Assembly (NCBI RefSeq): GCF_022347285.1
Contig: NZ_JAKRND010000008.1
Span: 56,220 to 120,219 of the forward strand
Origin: Corynebacterium sp. ACRPH
GTDB lineage: Bacteria; Actinomycetota; Actinomycetes; Mycobacteriales; Mycobacteriaceae
DNA: 64,000 nt
Direction of reading: 5' to 3'
The translations under genes were made by a program, and so were the position numbers. Positions 29,154 to 39,781 of the stretch are shown piece after piece. Under the pieces are notes generated by a model. That model was not told the DNA's origin and searched no databases. It was given only the letters and a program-made list of their open reading frames with translations. Position 1 is the stretch's first letter, and each line of letters opens with the position of its first letter.

Positions 29154-30437
29154 ATGCATGGCCTTTATATCCACGTTCCCTTTTGCTCCACCCGCTGTGG
29201 TTACTGCGATTTCAACACCTACACCCCGCAGGAGCTCAGCGCGGCCGACGGCGGCGCTGTAGAGGGCAACACCATCCCCGGCTACCTGGATGCCCTGGAA
29301 CGCGAGCTAGAGATTGCCGCCGAGGTGTGGGATTACCCCGGCGAGGTGCAGACTGTCTTCTTCGGTGGCGGCACGCCTTCCATGCTGGGGCACGAGGGGC
29401 TGGCCCGGGCGCTGAACGCCGCCCGTCGCACGGTGGGGTTGGCGGCGGACGCGGAGGTCACTACTGAGGCCAACCCGGAATCCACCAGCCCGGAGTTCTT
29501 CACAGGCCTGCGCGAGGCCGGCTTCAACCGTATCTCCTTGGGCATGCAGTCCGCGATGGGGCACGTGCTGAAGGTGCTGGAGCGCCAGCACACCCCAGGC
29601 CGCCCGATTGAGGCCACCCGCGAGGCCAAGCGGGCCGGTTTCGAGCACATCAACCTCGACGTCATCTACGGCACCCCCACCGAGACCGACGACGACCTGC
29701 AGCGCACCCTCGACGCGGTACTGGAGGCAGACGTCGACCACGTCTCCGCCTACTCCCTGATCGTGGAGGACGGCACGGCCATGGCGCGCAAGGTGCGGCG
29801 CGGCGAGCTGCCCGCCCCGGATGAGGACACCCTGGCGGATCGTTATGACGCCATCGACGCCCGCCTGCGGGATGCCGGATTTAACTGGTACGAGGTCTCT
29901 AACTGGGCCAAACCCGGCGGCGAATGCCAGCACAACCTGATCTATTGGCGCTCCGGGCAGTGGTGGGGAGCAGGCCCCGGCGCCCACGGATGTGTGCGGC
30001 TGCGCGGGGAAGGGCACAGCGAGTCAGGGCTGGTGAGGTTGGTGAATGCGAAGCGTCCGGCGACCTATTGGAATGGGCTGCTGGGTGAGGCCGAAGGGGC
30101 GTCAATAGGAAAGGACGGCCTACCCGTGCCAGGGGCGGTGGTGACGACCGAGCGCCTCAGCGACGACGACCTGCGCACAGAACAGGTGATGCTGCGGCTG
30201 CGGCTGGCCGAGGGGCTGGATCTGGAAGAGCTGGTGGACGGAACCGACGGTGCTCGCAGTGCTCGCAGCGCTCAGAATGCTAACCCCGCCCGGAACGCCG
30301 AGCTGGGACAGGTGATCGAGCGCTACACGGGACTGGGGCTGCTGGATAAACACGGTGAGCGCCTAAGATTGACGGATAAAGGGCGCTACCTGGCCGACGG
30401 GATCGTCACGGACATCGTGTTGGCGCTCGGGCTTTAA
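29154..30437 (+). CDS. hemW: Radical SAM heme chaperone HemW (formerly HemN-like)
   Basis: 427 residues. The radical SAM cluster motif C11-S-T-R-C15-G-Y-C18 sits at the very N-terminus (MHGLYIHVPFC), followed by FFGGGTPS and the SAM-contact region RISLGMQS. It lacks the extra Cys that distinguishes true coproporphyrinogen dehydrogenase (HemN reads CxxxCxxC followed by C; here the next residue is Asp), so the heme-chaperone assignment is preferred. A low-complexity Ala/Arg/Ser insertion (DGARSARSAQNANPARNAE) near residue 370 contains no known motif. Gene order with hrcA and dnaJ is conserved. Confidence 0.9.
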   Translation: MHGLYIHVPFCSTRCGYCDFNTYTPQELSAADGGAVEGNTIPGYLDALERELEIAAEVWDYPGEVQTVFFGGGTPSMLGHEGLARALNAARRTVGLAADAEVTTEANPESTSPEFFTGLREAGFNRISLGMQSAMGHVLKVLERQHTPGRPIEATREAKRAGFEHINLDVIYGTPTETDDDLQRTLDAVLEADVDHVSAYSLIVEDGTAMARKVRRGELPAPDEDTLADRYDAIDARLRDAGFNWYEVSNWAKPGGECQHNLIYWRSGQWWGAGPGAHGCVRLRGEGHSESGLVRLVNAKRPATYWNGLLGEAEGASIGKDGLPVPGAVVTTERLSDDDLRTEQVMLRLRLAEGLDLEELVDGTDGARSARSAQNANPARNAELGQVIERYTGLGLLDKHGERLRLTDKGRYLADGIVTDIVLALGL

Positions 30438-30480
30438 GGGCTATTAGAGGCTAATCGGACTCACGCGAGGAGTGAAGGAT

Positions 30481-31506
30481 TTGTCGAGCGGAACTGAACA
30501 CAGAAGGAACCAGGTGCTGCGGGCGATCGTCAGCGACTTCATCGCCTCGCACGAACCGGTGGGCTCGAAGATGCTGGTGGATAAGCACCAGCTGGGTGTT
30601 TCCTCCGCGACGATCCGCAACGACATGGCGGTGCTGGAGGCCGAGGGCTACATCACCCAGCAGCACGCCTCCTCCGGACGCATCCCCACGGTGAAGGGCT
30701 ACCGTCGCTTCGTGGACGGCATCAACGAGGTCAAGCCGCTGAGCGCCCCGGAGCGCCGCGCGATTCTGGACTTCCTGGAACACGGCGTGGACCTAGAGGA
30801 CGTGCTGCGCCGCAGCGTGCAGCTGCTATCCCAGCTGACCCGCCAGGTGGCCGTGGTGCAGATGCCGGACCTGCGGCGCGGGCGGGTTAAGCACTGCGAG
30901 CTGGTGAAGCTGGGCAGCCACCGCATCTTGCTGGTGTTGATCACCGACACCGGGCGCGTGGATCAGCGCAACGTGGATCTAGGCCAGCCGATCAGCGACG
31001 ACGACCTGCCGCGGCTGCGCGACCTGGTGAACTCCGCGATGGTGGGGCGCACCCTGGACGACGCATGCACGAACATCGCCGCCCTGGCCAACGAGGCCAA
31101 GGGCAACAGCATGCCCGAGGAGCTGCGCGACGTGGCACTCGTGGTGACGACCGTATTGGTGGAGACCCTGCTGGAGCGCCCAAACGACCGGCTGATCCTG
31201 GCGGGCACGCCCAACCTGATGCGTACCAGCGAGCTCAACCCCGTGGTGGAGGCGCTGGAAGAGCAGGTGGTGGTGCTGAAGCTGCTCAATAGCGTGCGCG
31301 ACCTGCAGGTGCAGGTGAGCATCGGCGAGGAGAACGAGGACGAGGAGCTGCGCGGCGCCTCCGTTGTATCCACAGGCTACGGCAACGCCAACGCGGTGCT
31401 CGGCGGAATGGGAGTGGTGGGGCCAACCCACCTGGACTACTCCGGCACCATTTCTTCTGTGACCGCCGTGGCGCACTACGTCTCGCGGATTTTGAGCGAG
31501 GAGTAG
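30481..31506 (+). CDS. hrcA: Heat-inducible transcription repressor HrcA
   Basis: About 341 residues. A winged-helix N-terminus ([20 protein letters not shown], then [19 protein letters not shown]) is followed by the GAF-like and dimerisation regions. HrcA represses chaperone genes by binding CIRCE elements. The best start is TTG at 30481: GAGGAG is 8 nt upstream and translation gives (M)[10 protein letters not shown], matching mycobacterial HrcA length. The GTG at 30472 lies within that ribosome site. No CIRCE-like inverted repeat was seen near hrcA or dnaJ, so its targets (for example groES/groEL) must be elsewhere. Confidence 0.92.
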   Translation: MSSGTEHRRNQVLRAIVSDFIASHEPVGSKMLVDKHQLGVSSATIRNDMAVLEAEGYITQQHASSGRIPTVKGYRRFVDGINEVKPLSAPERRAILDFLEHGVDLEDVLRRSVQLLSQLTRQVAVVQMPDLRRGRVKHCELVKLGSHRILLVLITDTGRVDQRNVDLGQPISDDDLPRLRDLVNSAMVGRTLDDACTNIAALANEAKGNSMPEELRDVALVVTTVLVETLLERPNDRLILAGTPNLMRTSELNPVVEALEEQVVVLKLLNSVRDLQVQVSIGEENEDEELRGASVVSTGYGNANAVLGGMGVVGPTHLDYSGTISSVTAVAHYVSRILSEE

Positions 31507-31586
31507 GAATAGTAGGATAGTGCAGTTGGTTAAGCACTAAAGACTGCAAGCAGCTTCAAGATAGACGTGAAAAGGACCCGCTGAAC

Positions 31587-32732
31587 GTGGCTCGAGACTA
31601 TTACGGAATCCTCGGTGTGGATCGCGACGCTACGGACGCCGAAATTAAGAAGGCGTACCGCCGCCTGGCGCGCAAGTACCACCCGGACGTCAACCCCTCC
31701 GAGGAGGCTGCGGAGAAGTTCCGCGAGGCCTCCCTGGCCCAGGAGGTACTGACGGACCCGCAGAAGCGCCAGATCGTGGACGCTGGTGGCGACCCGGAGG
31801 AGCAGGGCTTCGGCCAGCCGGGTGCCGGTGGATTCGGGGGCTTCTCCGGCGGCGGCCTGGGCGACATCTTCGACGCATTCTTCGGCGGTGGCGGCGGCGC
31901 ACGTGGCCCGCGCGAGTCCCGCGTGCGCCGCGGCAACGATGCGCTGGTGCACCTGGAGGCCACGCTGGAGGAGATCTACGCGGGCATCGACCGCGAGATC
32001 ACCGTGGAAACCGCCGTGCTGTGCGACGTGTGCGACGGCTCGGGCTCGGCCTCCAAGGCCGCGCCGGTGACCTGTCCGACCTGTCAGGGCGCAGGCGAGG
32101 TTATGGAGCTGCAGAATTCCATGCTGGGCCGCGTGCAGGTGCGCCGCGCCTGCCACCGCTGTGCGGGCACGGGCGAGGTTATCCAGGATCCCTGTGAAAA
32201 CTGCGCAGGCGACGGGCGTGTGCGCGACCGCCAGACCCTCAAGGTTTCCATCCCCGCCGGCATTTCCGACGGCATGCGCCTGCGCATGAGCGGCAAGGGT
32301 GAGGTCGGCCCGGGCGGCGGCCCGGCAGGCGACCTGTACGTGGAGGTGCACACCACCGAGCACCCGTACTTCATCCGCGAATCCGACGACCTGCACGTGA
32401 ACCTGCAGGTGCCGGCGGTGGACGCCGCCCTGGGTACCTCCGTGGAGGTCAAGCTGCTGGACGATTCCATCGCAACCGTCGACATCGCGCCGGGAACCCA
32501 GCCGGATGCCACCATCCGCCTGTCCGAAAAGGGCATGCCGCACCTGCGCCGCGAGGGCCACGGTTCCCTGATCGCCCACGTGGAGGTCCTGATCCCCACC
32601 GACCTCAACCACAAGCAGCGCGACCTGCTGGAGAAGCTGCGCGAGGCCAGCTCCCAGAACGCTGGCGTGGCCTCGAAGGACGAGTCCCACAGCGGCTTCT
32701 TCTCCCGCCTGCGCTCGAAGTTTGGCCGCTAA
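31587..32732 (+). CDS. dnaJ2: Chaperone DnaJ (DnaJ2)
   Basis: 381 residues. The J domain (1-70) has H32-P-D34. A G/F-rich linker ([21 protein letters not shown]) follows. Four CxxCxGxG zinc motifs ([32 protein letters not shown]) come next, then the C-terminal substrate-binding domains. It is a co-chaperone that stimulates DnaK ATPase. GTG start at 31587 with AAAAGGA upstream. It follows hrcA directly and precedes rsmE by 3 bp, as is standard in this order. Confidence 0.96.
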   Translation: MARDYYGILGVDRDATDAEIKKAYRRLARKYHPDVNPSEEAAEKFREASLAQEVLTDPQKRQIVDAGGDPEEQGFGQPGAGGFGGFSGGGLGDIFDAFFGGGGGARGPRESRVRRGNDALVHLEATLEEIYAGIDREITVETAVLCDVCDGSGSASKAAPVTCPTCQGAGEVMELQNSMLGRVQVRRACHRCAGTGEVIQDPCENCAGDGRVRDRQTLKVSIPAGISDGMRLRMSGKGEVGPGGGPAGDLYVEVHTTEHPYFIRESDDLHVNLQVPAVDAALGTSVEVKLLDDSIATVDIAPGTQPDATIRLSEKGMPHLRREGHGSLIAHVEVLIPTDLNHKQRDLLEKLREASSQNAGVASKDESHSGFFSRLRSKFGR

Positions 32733-32735
32733 CCC

Positions 32736-33554
32736 ATGACGGATCCGGTGTTCATCCACCCCATCCCTGAGCCGGTCGCGGTCGGGGATCGTTTCCGCCT
32801 GACCGGCGCGGAGGCCAAGCACGCTTCCGTCAAGCGCCTCGAGGTGGGAGAGGGGTTGGTCGTCACCGATGGCGCTGCGCGCGCCGTGCAAGGTTCTTTT
32901 CTTGGTGACGCCACCGTGGAGGTCGCCGACATTCTTGAGCTGCCCACCCCGCACCCGCGGGTGACGGTGGTGCAGGCGATCCCAAAGTCCGATAGGGCGG
33001 AGCTGGCCGTGGATCTGGCGGTGCAGGCGGGCGCGAATCGGATTGTGCCGTGGGCCGCCCGCAGGGCTATCGCCAAGTGGGACGGCAAGGAGGCCAAGGC
33101 GCACGCGAAGTGGGAGAACGCGGCCCGCGCGGCCGCCAAGCAGTCCCGGCGCCTGCAGATCCCGGAGGTTACCCAGCTGGTGCGCAGCCCGCAGGAGCTG
33201 GCGCGGGTGCTGGGGCTGGGGGAGGCCGGCACCGCTGCGAGCGGCGTCGGCGGTGGCAGCGGCAGCGGCACCAGCACCGTCCGCGTGCTGGTGCTGCACG
33301 AGGAAGCCACCGAGCCGCTGCCCGCGGCCGTCACCGCGGCGGTGAATACCGCCAGCGCTAACGGCAGCGAAGCTGCCGCAACCGAGATTGCCCTCGTCGT
33401 CGGCCCCGAGGGCGGCATCAGCCCGGAGGAACTCGCCGAGTTCGAGCAGCTGGGGGCCACCCCGGTTCGCCTGGGGCCGGAGGTTTTGCGTACCGCCACC
33501 GCAGCCGCCGTCGCGCTGGGAGCCATCGGCGCTGTTACGGACCGTTGGCGGTAG
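32736..33554 (+). CDS. rsmE: 16S rRNA m3U1498 methyltransferase RsmE
   Basis: 272 residues, SPOUT fold. An N-terminal PUA-like domain (1-70) is followed by the knotted SAM domain with LVVGPEGGISPEEL and RLGPEVLRTATAAAVAL. It methylates U1498 of 16S rRNA. A Gly/Ser insertion (GVGGGSGSGTST, about residues 170-181) sits in a loop and is not a known part of the fold. A copy of the dispersed motif (32897-32912) is written through the rare-codon stretch encoding S-F-L-G-D-A. It starts 3 bp after the dnaJ2 stop. Confidence 0.93.
   Translation: MTDPVFIHPIPEPVAVGDRFRLTGAEAKHASVKRLEVGEGLVVTDGAARAVQGSFLGDATVEVADILELPTPHPRVTVVQAIPKSDRAELAVDLAVQAGANRIVPWAARRAIAKWDGKEAKAHAKWENAARAAAKQSRRLQIPEVTQLVRSPQELARVLGLGEAGTAASGVGGGSGSGTSTVRVLVLHEEATEPLPAAVTAAVNTASANGSEAAATEIALVVGPEGGISPEELAEFEQLGATPVRLGPEVLRTATAAAVALGAIGAVTDRWR
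32897..32912 (-). repeat. Copy of the dispersed GGCGTC(A/C)NNARRAA motif (rsmE)
   Basis: Plus strand TTTTCTTGGTGACGCC, which on the minus strand reads GGCGTCACCAAGAAAA. It uses rare codons TTT CTT GGT within an otherwise GC-ending gene and shares 15 nt with the copy at 54004-54018. Confidence 0.5.
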
Positions 33555-33557
33555 GAT
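33552..33557 (+). promoter_or_regulatory. -10 box of a leaderless promoter (phoH)
   Basis: TAGGAT ends 8 nt before the phoH ATG (33566) and overlaps the rsmE stop region. There is no ribosome site. Confidence 0.4.
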
Positions 33558-33565
33558 CGATACAC

Positions 33566-34561
<996 letters not shown>

Positions 34562-34605
34562 CGGAAATCTAGCGGCAAGCACGAACTACCAAAGGCAAGC
34601 ACCCA

Positions 34606-35154
34606 ATGAGCATCGAAGTTTTTAACGAATCCGGCCGCGGCGAGGTCAACGAGGAAGAGCTGATCGACGTCGCCCGCTACGCCCTGTGGACCCTCGACGT
34701 CCACCCGGCCGCCGAGCTATCTATCCACATCGTGGACCTGGAAACCATCGAGGACCTGCACGTCAGGTGGATGGATCTGCCCGGCCCTACCGATGTGATG
34801 AGCTTTCCTATGGACGAATTGACGCCAGGTTGGGGCCGCAAGGATGCTGCGGAACCCTCGCCGGCGATGCTGGGCGACATCATGCTGTGCCCAGACTTTG
34901 CCGAAGGGCAGGCGACCCGTGCGGGCCACTCCCTGGCTCACGAGCTCGACCTGCTGACCGTCCACGGGGTGCTGCACCTGCTGGGCTTCGACCACGTCAC
35001 CCCGGAGGACGAGCAGAAGATGTTCGCCCTGCAGAATGAGATCCTGGCGAACTGGTACGACTCCCAGGAGGAGCGCGGCGTGAGCTTCGCCCCGAAGCCA
35101 ACCGGCGCCGGGGCCTTCCCCAGCGCCGCGGACCGCGACGATACCCAGAACTAG
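34606..35154 (+). CDS. ybeY: Endoribonuclease YbeY (rRNA maturation factor)
   Basis: 182 residues. The zinc motif [11 protein letters not shown] is diagnostic of the UPF0054/YbeY family, and [10 protein letters not shown] is the second conserved block. YbeY acts in 16S rRNA 3'-end maturation and ribosome quality control. A C-terminal tail of about 35 residues is longer than in Escherichia coli, as in other actinobacteria. It lies between phoH and the CBS-domain gene in the conserved order. Confidence 0.95.
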   Translation: MSIEVFNESGRGEVNEEELIDVARYALWTLDVHPAAELSIHIVDLETIEDLHVRWMDLPGPTDVMSFPMDELTPGWGRKDAAEPSPAMLGDIMLCPDFAEGQATRAGHSLAHELDLLTVHGVLHLLGFDHVTPEDEQKMFALQNEILANWYDSQEERGVSFAPKPTGAGAFPSAADRDDTQN

Positions 35155-35193
35155 CACCCACCCAAACCCAGGAAGACCTAGAAGCTTCGAAAG

Positions 35194-36609
35194 ATGACGA
35201 TCGACATCCCCTTATCCATCCCGTTCGCGATCCTTGCGCTCTTCCTCGGAGGTGTGCTGTCGCTGGTGGAAACGGCAGTGTCCTCGCTCTCCGCGGCGCG
35301 GGTGGAGAACCTGGTAAAGGAGGATCGCCCGGGCGCGGCCCGGCTGGAGCGGGTGCTCGAGGGGCGGGCTGGCCACATCAACCTGCTGGTGCTGCTCCGC
35401 ACCATCTGCGAGGTCTCCGGCGCGGTGCTGGCCGCCGCCGCGTGTGTGGAGCTGATGGGCTCGCGCGGCTGGGCTTTCGCCACCGCCATCGTGATCGTCA
35501 CGCTGCTGACGTTCATCCTGATCGGCGTGCTCTCCCGCACGCTCGGCCGGCAGAACCCGTACACCATTAGCCTGGCGACCGCCCCGATCCTGCTGGGCCT
35601 ATCCAAGCTACTGGGCCCCATCGCCAAGCTGTTGGTCGGCGCCGGAAACGTGCTCACACCCGGCCGGGGTTTCCGCAACGGCCCCTTCGCCTCCGAAATC
35701 GAGCTGCGCGAGATGGTGGACATCGCCTCCGAACGAGGTGTGGTGGAGATGGACGAGCGGCGGATGATCCAATCCGTCTTCGACCTTGCCGACACCTCGG
35801 CACGCTCCGTGATGGTGCCGCGTCCCGAGATGGTGTGGATTGAGGCCGACAAGACCGCCGGCCAAGCCACCAGCCTGTGTGTGCGCACCGGTCTTTCCCG
35901 CCTGCCTGTGGTGGGCGATGACGTGGACGACATTGTGGGCGTCATTTACCTCAAAGACCTCATCGCGGAGACCTATCACATGACCGACGGCGGCAGCTCC
36001 ATCCGCGTGCGGGACTGCATGCGGCCTGCCGTGTTCGTGCCGGACTCGAAGAAGCTGGACGACCTGCTGGAGGACATGCAGCGCGACCAAATCCACATCG
36101 CCATGCTCATCGACGAATACGGTGCAGTGGCGGGGCTGATCTCGATTGAGGACATCCTGGAGGAAATCGTCGGCGAGATCACCGACGAATACGACACGTC
36201 GGAGCAGGCGCCGATAGAGCCGCTGGAGGACGGCAGCTACCGAGTGCAGGCGCGCCTGTCGCTGGGGGAACTCGAGGGGTTATTCGAGGATGTGGAGTTC
36301 AGCGAGGAGCAGCACGAGGAAGTGGATACCGTCTATGGGCTGGGGGCCTTCGAGCTGGGCAGGGTGCCGATTCCGGGGGCGGAGATTTCCACCGCCGGTC
36401 TGCATGTCCGCTACGAGGGAGGGCGCGACCGCCGTGGGCGCGTGAAGATCCGTACCGCCGTGGTGGCCCGCGAGCAGCAGGTGGAAGGCACTGGTGATGC
36501 TGGTCGCGATGGTGGGGCTGCGGAAGGGACGGCCGTGGCGGCGTCCACAAGAAACAGTGGCCAAGATAAACCCCAAGATAAGAGCGTTAGCGATAAAGCA
36601 CAGCAATAA
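35194..36609 (+). CDS. CNNM/CorC-type membrane protein with paired CBS domains
   Basis: 471 residues. An N-terminal CNNM domain with 3-4 helices (residues 1-150), two CBS domains (about 180-310; VMVPRPEMVWIE, IAMLIDEYGAVAGLISIEDI) and a C-terminal CorC_HlyC domain. Family members are implicated in magnesium/cobalt efflux. The tail (about 430-471) is low-complexity and carries one copy of the dispersed motif written with a rare AGA codon. ATG start after AAGATGACG without a strong ribosome site. It is followed by era after 10 bp. Confidence 0.88.
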   Translation: MTIDIPLSIPFAILALFLGGVLSLVETAVSSLSAARVENLVKEDRPGAARLERVLEGRAGHINLLVLLRTICEVSGAVLAAAACVELMGSRGWAFATAIVIVTLLTFILIGVLSRTLGRQNPYTISLATAPILLGLSKLLGPIAKLLVGAGNVLTPGRGFRNGPFASEIELREMVDIASERGVVEMDERRMIQSVFDLADTSARSVMVPRPEMVWIEADKTAGQATSLCVRTGLSRLPVVGDDVDDIVGVIYLKDLIAETYHMTDGGSSIRVRDCMRPAVFVPDSKKLDDLLEDMQRDQIHIAMLIDEYGAVAGLISIEDILEEIVGEITDEYDTSEQAPIEPLEDGSYRVQARLSLGELEGLFEDVEFSEEQHEEVDTVYGLGAFELGRVPIPGAEISTAGLHVRYEGGRDRRGRVKIRTAVVAREQQVEGTGDAGRDGGAAEGTAVAASTRNSGQDKPQDKSVSDKAQQ

Positions 36610-36619
36610 GGGATACTTG

Positions 36620-37630
36620 ATGACCATGAACGATCCTTACATCCCCGAAGATCCCTTCGACCCGGGCGCGGGAATGCCCGAAGGGGCGGGCGTGGCACCC
36701 GAAGAGATGGAAGTGCCGGAGGAATACCGTGCGCCCGAGGGCTTCCGCTCCGGGTTTGTCAGCTTCGTCGGTCGCCCAAACACCGGCAAGTCCACCCTGA
36801 CGAACGCGCTGGTGGGGGAGAAGATCGCCATCACCGCCGACCAGCCGGAAACCACGCGCCACCCGATCCGTGGCATTGTCCACCGCGAGGACGCCCAGAT
36901 CATTTTGGTGGACACCCCCGGCCTGCACCGCCCCCGCACGCTGCTTGGCGAGCGGCTGAACGAGGTAGTTAAAGAGACGTACTCGGATGTGGACGTCATC
37001 GCCATGTGCGTGCCCGCGGACGAGAAGATCGGCCCGGGGGATCGCTGGATTGTGGACGCCGTGCGTTCCGTCGCGCCGAAAACCCCGCTGATCGGTGTGG
37101 TGACGAAGCTAGACAAGGTCTCCAAGGACCAGGTCGGCGCGCAGCTGCTGGCGCTACACGAACTGCTGGATGGGGCGGACGTGGTGCCGGTTTCCTCCAC
37201 CAAGCAGGTGCAGCTGGACGTGCTGCTGGACGTGCTGCGCGACCAGCTTCCGGAAGGGCCGAAGTTCTACCCGGACGACCACGTGACCGACGACGACCGC
37301 GATACCCGCATGGCCGAGCTGATCCGCGAGGCCGCGCTGGAGGGGCTGCACGACGAGCTGCCGCACTCCGTGGCCGTGCAGATCGAGGAGGTTGTGCCGA
37401 ACCCGCAGCGCGAGGGCGTGCTGGACGTGCACGCGGTGATTTACGTGGAGCGCGAAGGCCAGAAGGCGATTCTGCGGGGCAAAGACGGGCGGCGCCTGTC
37501 GCGCATCGTCCACCGCTCGCGGCTGGAAATCGTGAAGATGCTGGATCAAAACATCTACCTAGACGTGCACATTAAGGTGGCGAAGAACTGGCAGTCGGAC
37601 CCGAAGCAGCTTGGGCGGATGGGGTTCTAG
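36620..37630 (+). CDS. era: GTPase Era
   Basis: 336 residues. GTPase motifs: G1 GRPNTGKS, G2 ETTRHPIRG, G3 DTPGLHRPRT, G4 TKLDKV and G5 SSTKQ. A C-terminal KH domain (REGQKAILRGKDGRRLSRI) binds the 3' end of 16S rRNA. Era is needed for 30S maturation. An acidic N-terminal extension of about 40 residues (PEDPFDPGAGMPEG) precedes G1. AAGGGA lies 6 nt before the ATG at 36620. A longer reading frame from 36494 overlaps the previous gene and is rejected. Confidence 0.95.
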   Translation: MTMNDPYIPEDPFDPGAGMPEGAGVAPEEMEVPEEYRAPEGFRSGFVSFVGRPNTGKSTLTNALVGEKIAITADQPETTRHPIRGIVHREDAQIILVDTPGLHRPRTLLGERLNEVVKETYSDVDVIAMCVPADEKIGPGDRWIVDAVRSVAPKTPLIGVVTKLDKVSKDQVGAQLLALHELLDGADVVPVSSTKQVQLDVLLDVLRDQLPEGPKFYPDDHVTDDDRDTRMAELIREAALEGLHDELPHSVAVQIEEVVPNPQREGVLDVHAVIYVEREGQKAILRGKDGRRLSRIVHRSRLEIVKMLDQNIYLDVHIKVAKNWQSDPKQLGRMGF

Positions 37631-37801
37631 CGGTTTGGTCTTGACCTGGGCCTGAACTGGGCTTGACCGATTTTCTTGGTGCTGAGCCGGTGCGCGGAGG
37701 CGAAGTGCGATAGGTTGGTCTAGACCTTGATCTTGTACATTCGTGGCGCATGGTGCGCCCCTAACCAGGCGCACGTTCTGCGCCGCTAGGAAGGGCTACT
37801 A
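37631..37801. other. Intergenic region era-DUF4282
   Basis: 171 bp without an ORF. Contains short inverted elements around GGCGCATGGTGCGCC (37748-37762) and AGGCGCAC (37768-37775) but no clear terminator. AAGGG before the next GTG is the only clear signal. Confidence 0.3.
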
Positions 37802-38563
37802 GTGACAACCCCGTCTAACCCCTATGGTTCCGATGATTCCGGCAAGCACTCGGCGGACGGCGCTGGCAGCAATGGTGCTGGCGACAACGGCACTGCAAAC
37901 AACGGTGCAGCCGACAACGGCGGCCTGAACAACGGTTCCGGACAGGACCAGACGCAGGACTACTCCCAGGGCTTCGGCCAGTACGGCCAGGGCCAGTACG
38001 GTTCCTATGGCCAGGACCAGTTCGGCCAGGATCAGTTTGGCCAGCAGGATCAGTACTCTCAGCCGAGCTCCTACGGCCAGCCGAGTCAGTACGATACGAA
38101 CCAGTACGACACGAATCAGTTCGGCCAGAATCAGTTCGGCCAGCAGGAACCCTGGGGTCAGCAGAACCAGCCGCAGGGCGCGGCCGGCTTCCAGGCCTAC
38201 CCGAACCAGCAGATGGCGAACTCGACGGGTACCGAAAACGACGGTTTCTTCTCTGCTCTGTTCGACTTCAGCTTCACCCGTTACGCCACCCCGTCGGTGG
38301 TGAAGGTGCTGTACATCCTGTTGATGATCGTCGTCGGCCTATTCGTGCTGCTGGCTGTCATCGGCTTCTTGGCTGCGATGGCGCAGGACGCTTCCGCAAT
38401 TGTCCTGGTGCTCATCGGTATCCCGCTGGTGCTCCTCGGTGCTGTTGCGTGGCTGGCGTTTTACCGCGTTGGTCTGGAGGTCGCTGTGTCCATCATCCGC
38501 ACTGCGCAGTCGGTGCAGTCCATCGACGAGCGACAGGCGCGTACTTCGACCAACGGGAGCTAG
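37802..38563 (+). CDS. DUF4282 membrane protein with a Q/G/N-rich N-terminus
   Basis: 253 residues starting with GTG after GAAGGG. Residues 1-140 are disordered Gln/Gly/Asn/Tyr repeats (QFGQDQFGQQDQYSQ, QYDTNQYDTNQFGQNQ). Residues 145-245 match the DUF4282 pattern: FFSALFDFSFTRYATPSVVKVLY, two transmembrane helices, then a cytoplasmic RVGLEVAVSIIRTAQSV. The function of DUF4282 is unknown. A second DUF4282 gene follows 3 bp later, suggesting a paired complex. The N-terminus resembles that of the protein at 10601. Confidence 0.8.
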   Translation: MTTPSNPYGSDDSGKHSADGAGSNGAGDNGTANNGAADNGGLNNGSGQDQTQDYSQGFGQYGQGQYGSYGQDQFGQDQFGQQDQYSQPSSYGQPSQYDTNQYDTNQFGQNQFGQQEPWGQQNQPQGAAGFQAYPNQQMANSTGTENDGFFSALFDFSFTRYATPSVVKVLYILLMIVVGLFVLLAVIGFLAAMAQDASAIVLVLIGIPLVLLGAVAWLAFYRVGLEVAVSIIRTAQSVQSIDERQARTSTNGS

Positions 38564-38566
38564 CCA

Positions 38567-38950
38567 ATGGGAAACGAATCCTTTCTTTCCGGGCTCTTCG
38601 ACGTTAACTTTCAGAAGTACACGACTCGGTCGTTTCTGCGAGTGCTGTACATCATCGCCATGATCGTGATCGGTCTGTACATGGTGTTTTCACTGATCAG
38701 TACATGGACTAGCCTTAGCATTTTCGAATTCTCTGCTTACAGTCAGGGCTCCAGCCAAGGAGCGAACAACGTGGAATACTCTTTCAGTACTGGCGATTCC
38801 GTTCCTGGCAAGCTGATCTCCACCTTGATTACGATCGTTCAGTCGATCGCTAACTTGGCGGTTATCCGCATTTCCCTGGAGGTCTTCGCGGCACTGACCA
38901 ACACTGCGGCCGCGTGGAGTCGCATCAAGCAGCGGGGTATGTCCGTTTAG
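38567..38950 (+). CDS. DUF4282 membrane protein, short form
   Basis: 127 residues, starting 3 bp after the previous stop, so translation is probably coupled. FLSGLFDVNFQKYTTRSFLRVLYI repeats the DUF4282 entry pattern of the upstream gene, followed by two helices and VIRISLEVFAALTNTAAAW. It lacks the Q/G-rich N-terminus. The tandem pair probably arose by duplication, with domain divergence. Its codons and composition are less GC-rich than the neighbours. Confidence 0.75.
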   Translation: MGNESFLSGLFDVNFQKYTTRSFLRVLYIIAMIVIGLYMVFSLISTWTSLSIFEFSAYSQGSSQGANNVEYSFSTGDSVPGKLISTLITIVQSIANLAVIRISLEVFAALTNTAAAWSRIKQRGMSV

Positions 38951-38984
38951 CTTTGGCTTAGCTCGAGCACTTTCGGGCAAGCGC

Positions 38985-38990
38985 TATACT
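38985..38990 (+). promoter_or_regulatory. -10 box of a leaderless promoter (recO)
   Basis: TATACT ends 8 nt before the recO ATG at 38999; no ribosome site. Confidence 0.45.
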
Positions 38991-38998
38991 TGCTGCCT

Positions 38999-39748
38999 AT
39001 GAGTAGAAGGTCTCGTCCCAGCTTTCGGGACGAGGCCTTTGTGCTTCGCACCTACAAGTTGGGTGAGGCCGACCTGATCCTCGTCCTGCTCACCAAGGAC
39101 AATGGCCTGATCCGCGCCGTAGCCAAGGGAATCCGCAAGACCCGTTCGCGCTTTGGCGCCCGCCTGGACCGCTTCTCCCGCGTTGACGTGCAGATTTACC
39201 CCGGCCGTTCGTTGGCCAACGTCACCGATGCCGCCACCGTCGCCACCTATGCCTCGCCCATCGTCGCGGATGTCGATCGCTTCTACGCGGGGGCGGCGAT
39301 GTTGGAGATGGCCCAGGTCTTTGCCGCTGAGCCGTCGTCGGCGCACTCGATCTTTTTTCTTCTGGACGCCGCACTCCAGCAATTAACCACCTCAGCCCTC
39401 CCTCCGGTCAGCGTGGCCGACGAGTTCGTGCTTCATGGCCTGGAGGTCGCCGGCTGGGAGCCCAGCCTGGTCGACTGTGCGCAGTGCGGCAAGCGCGGCC
39501 CCCACCGGGCGTTTCACCCAGGCGCCGGGGGTGCGGTGTGCGTGACGTGCAGGCCCCCGGGCGCGTTCACGCCGCCGTCGGCGGCGGTACATGCCCTGTG
39601 GCTGCTGAAGAAGGGGCGTCACGAACAAGCAGCCCAAATACTGCGCGACGAGCAGGGGCAAGACATCGCGGCACAATCGCACCGCCTGCTGCTGGCCCAC
39701 GTGCGGCAGCAGCTGGAAGTAGGCTGCCCGGCTTACGCAGCGCTATAG
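38999..39748 (+). CDS. recO: DNA repair protein RecO
   Basis: 249 residues. An N-terminal OB-fold (FRDEAFVLRTYKLGEADLIL, GARLDRFSRVDVQIY), a helical middle, and a C-terminal zinc finger (CAQCGKR...CVTCRPPG). RecO anneals strands and loads RecA with RecR. Its place between era and uppS is conserved in corynebacteria. TATACT lies 8 nt before the ATG and there is no Shine-Dalgarno. It contains a long T-run copy of the dispersed motif at 39353-39370. Confidence 0.93.
   Translation: MSRRSRPSFRDEAFVLRTYKLGEADLILVLLTKDNGLIRAVAKGIRKTRSRFGARLDRFSRVDVQIYPGRSLANVTDAATVATYASPIVADVDRFYAGAAMLEMAQVFAAEPSSAHSIFFLLDAALQQLTTSALPPVSVADEFVLHGLEVAGWEPSLVDCAQCGKRGPHRAFHPGAGGAVCVTCRPPGAFTPPSAAVHALWLLKKGRHEQAAQILRDEQGQDIAAQSHRLLLAHVRQQLEVGCPAYAAL
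39353..39370 (-). repeat. Copy of the dispersed motif (recO)
   Basis: Plus strand TTTTTTCTTCTGGACGCC; on the minus strand GGCGTCCAGAAGAAAAAA. It is built from TTT TTT CTT codons, unusual for this gene. Confidence 0.45.
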
Positions 39749-39781
39749 GGGCAATGGTGCGCGTGTGGCAAGATAGTACGG

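Noticed and set aside
30438..31586. CIRCE or HAIR operator near hrcA/dnaJ2
   Set aside because: No TTAGCACTC-N9-GAGTGCTAA-like or HspR-like dyad could be found on either strand in this interval.
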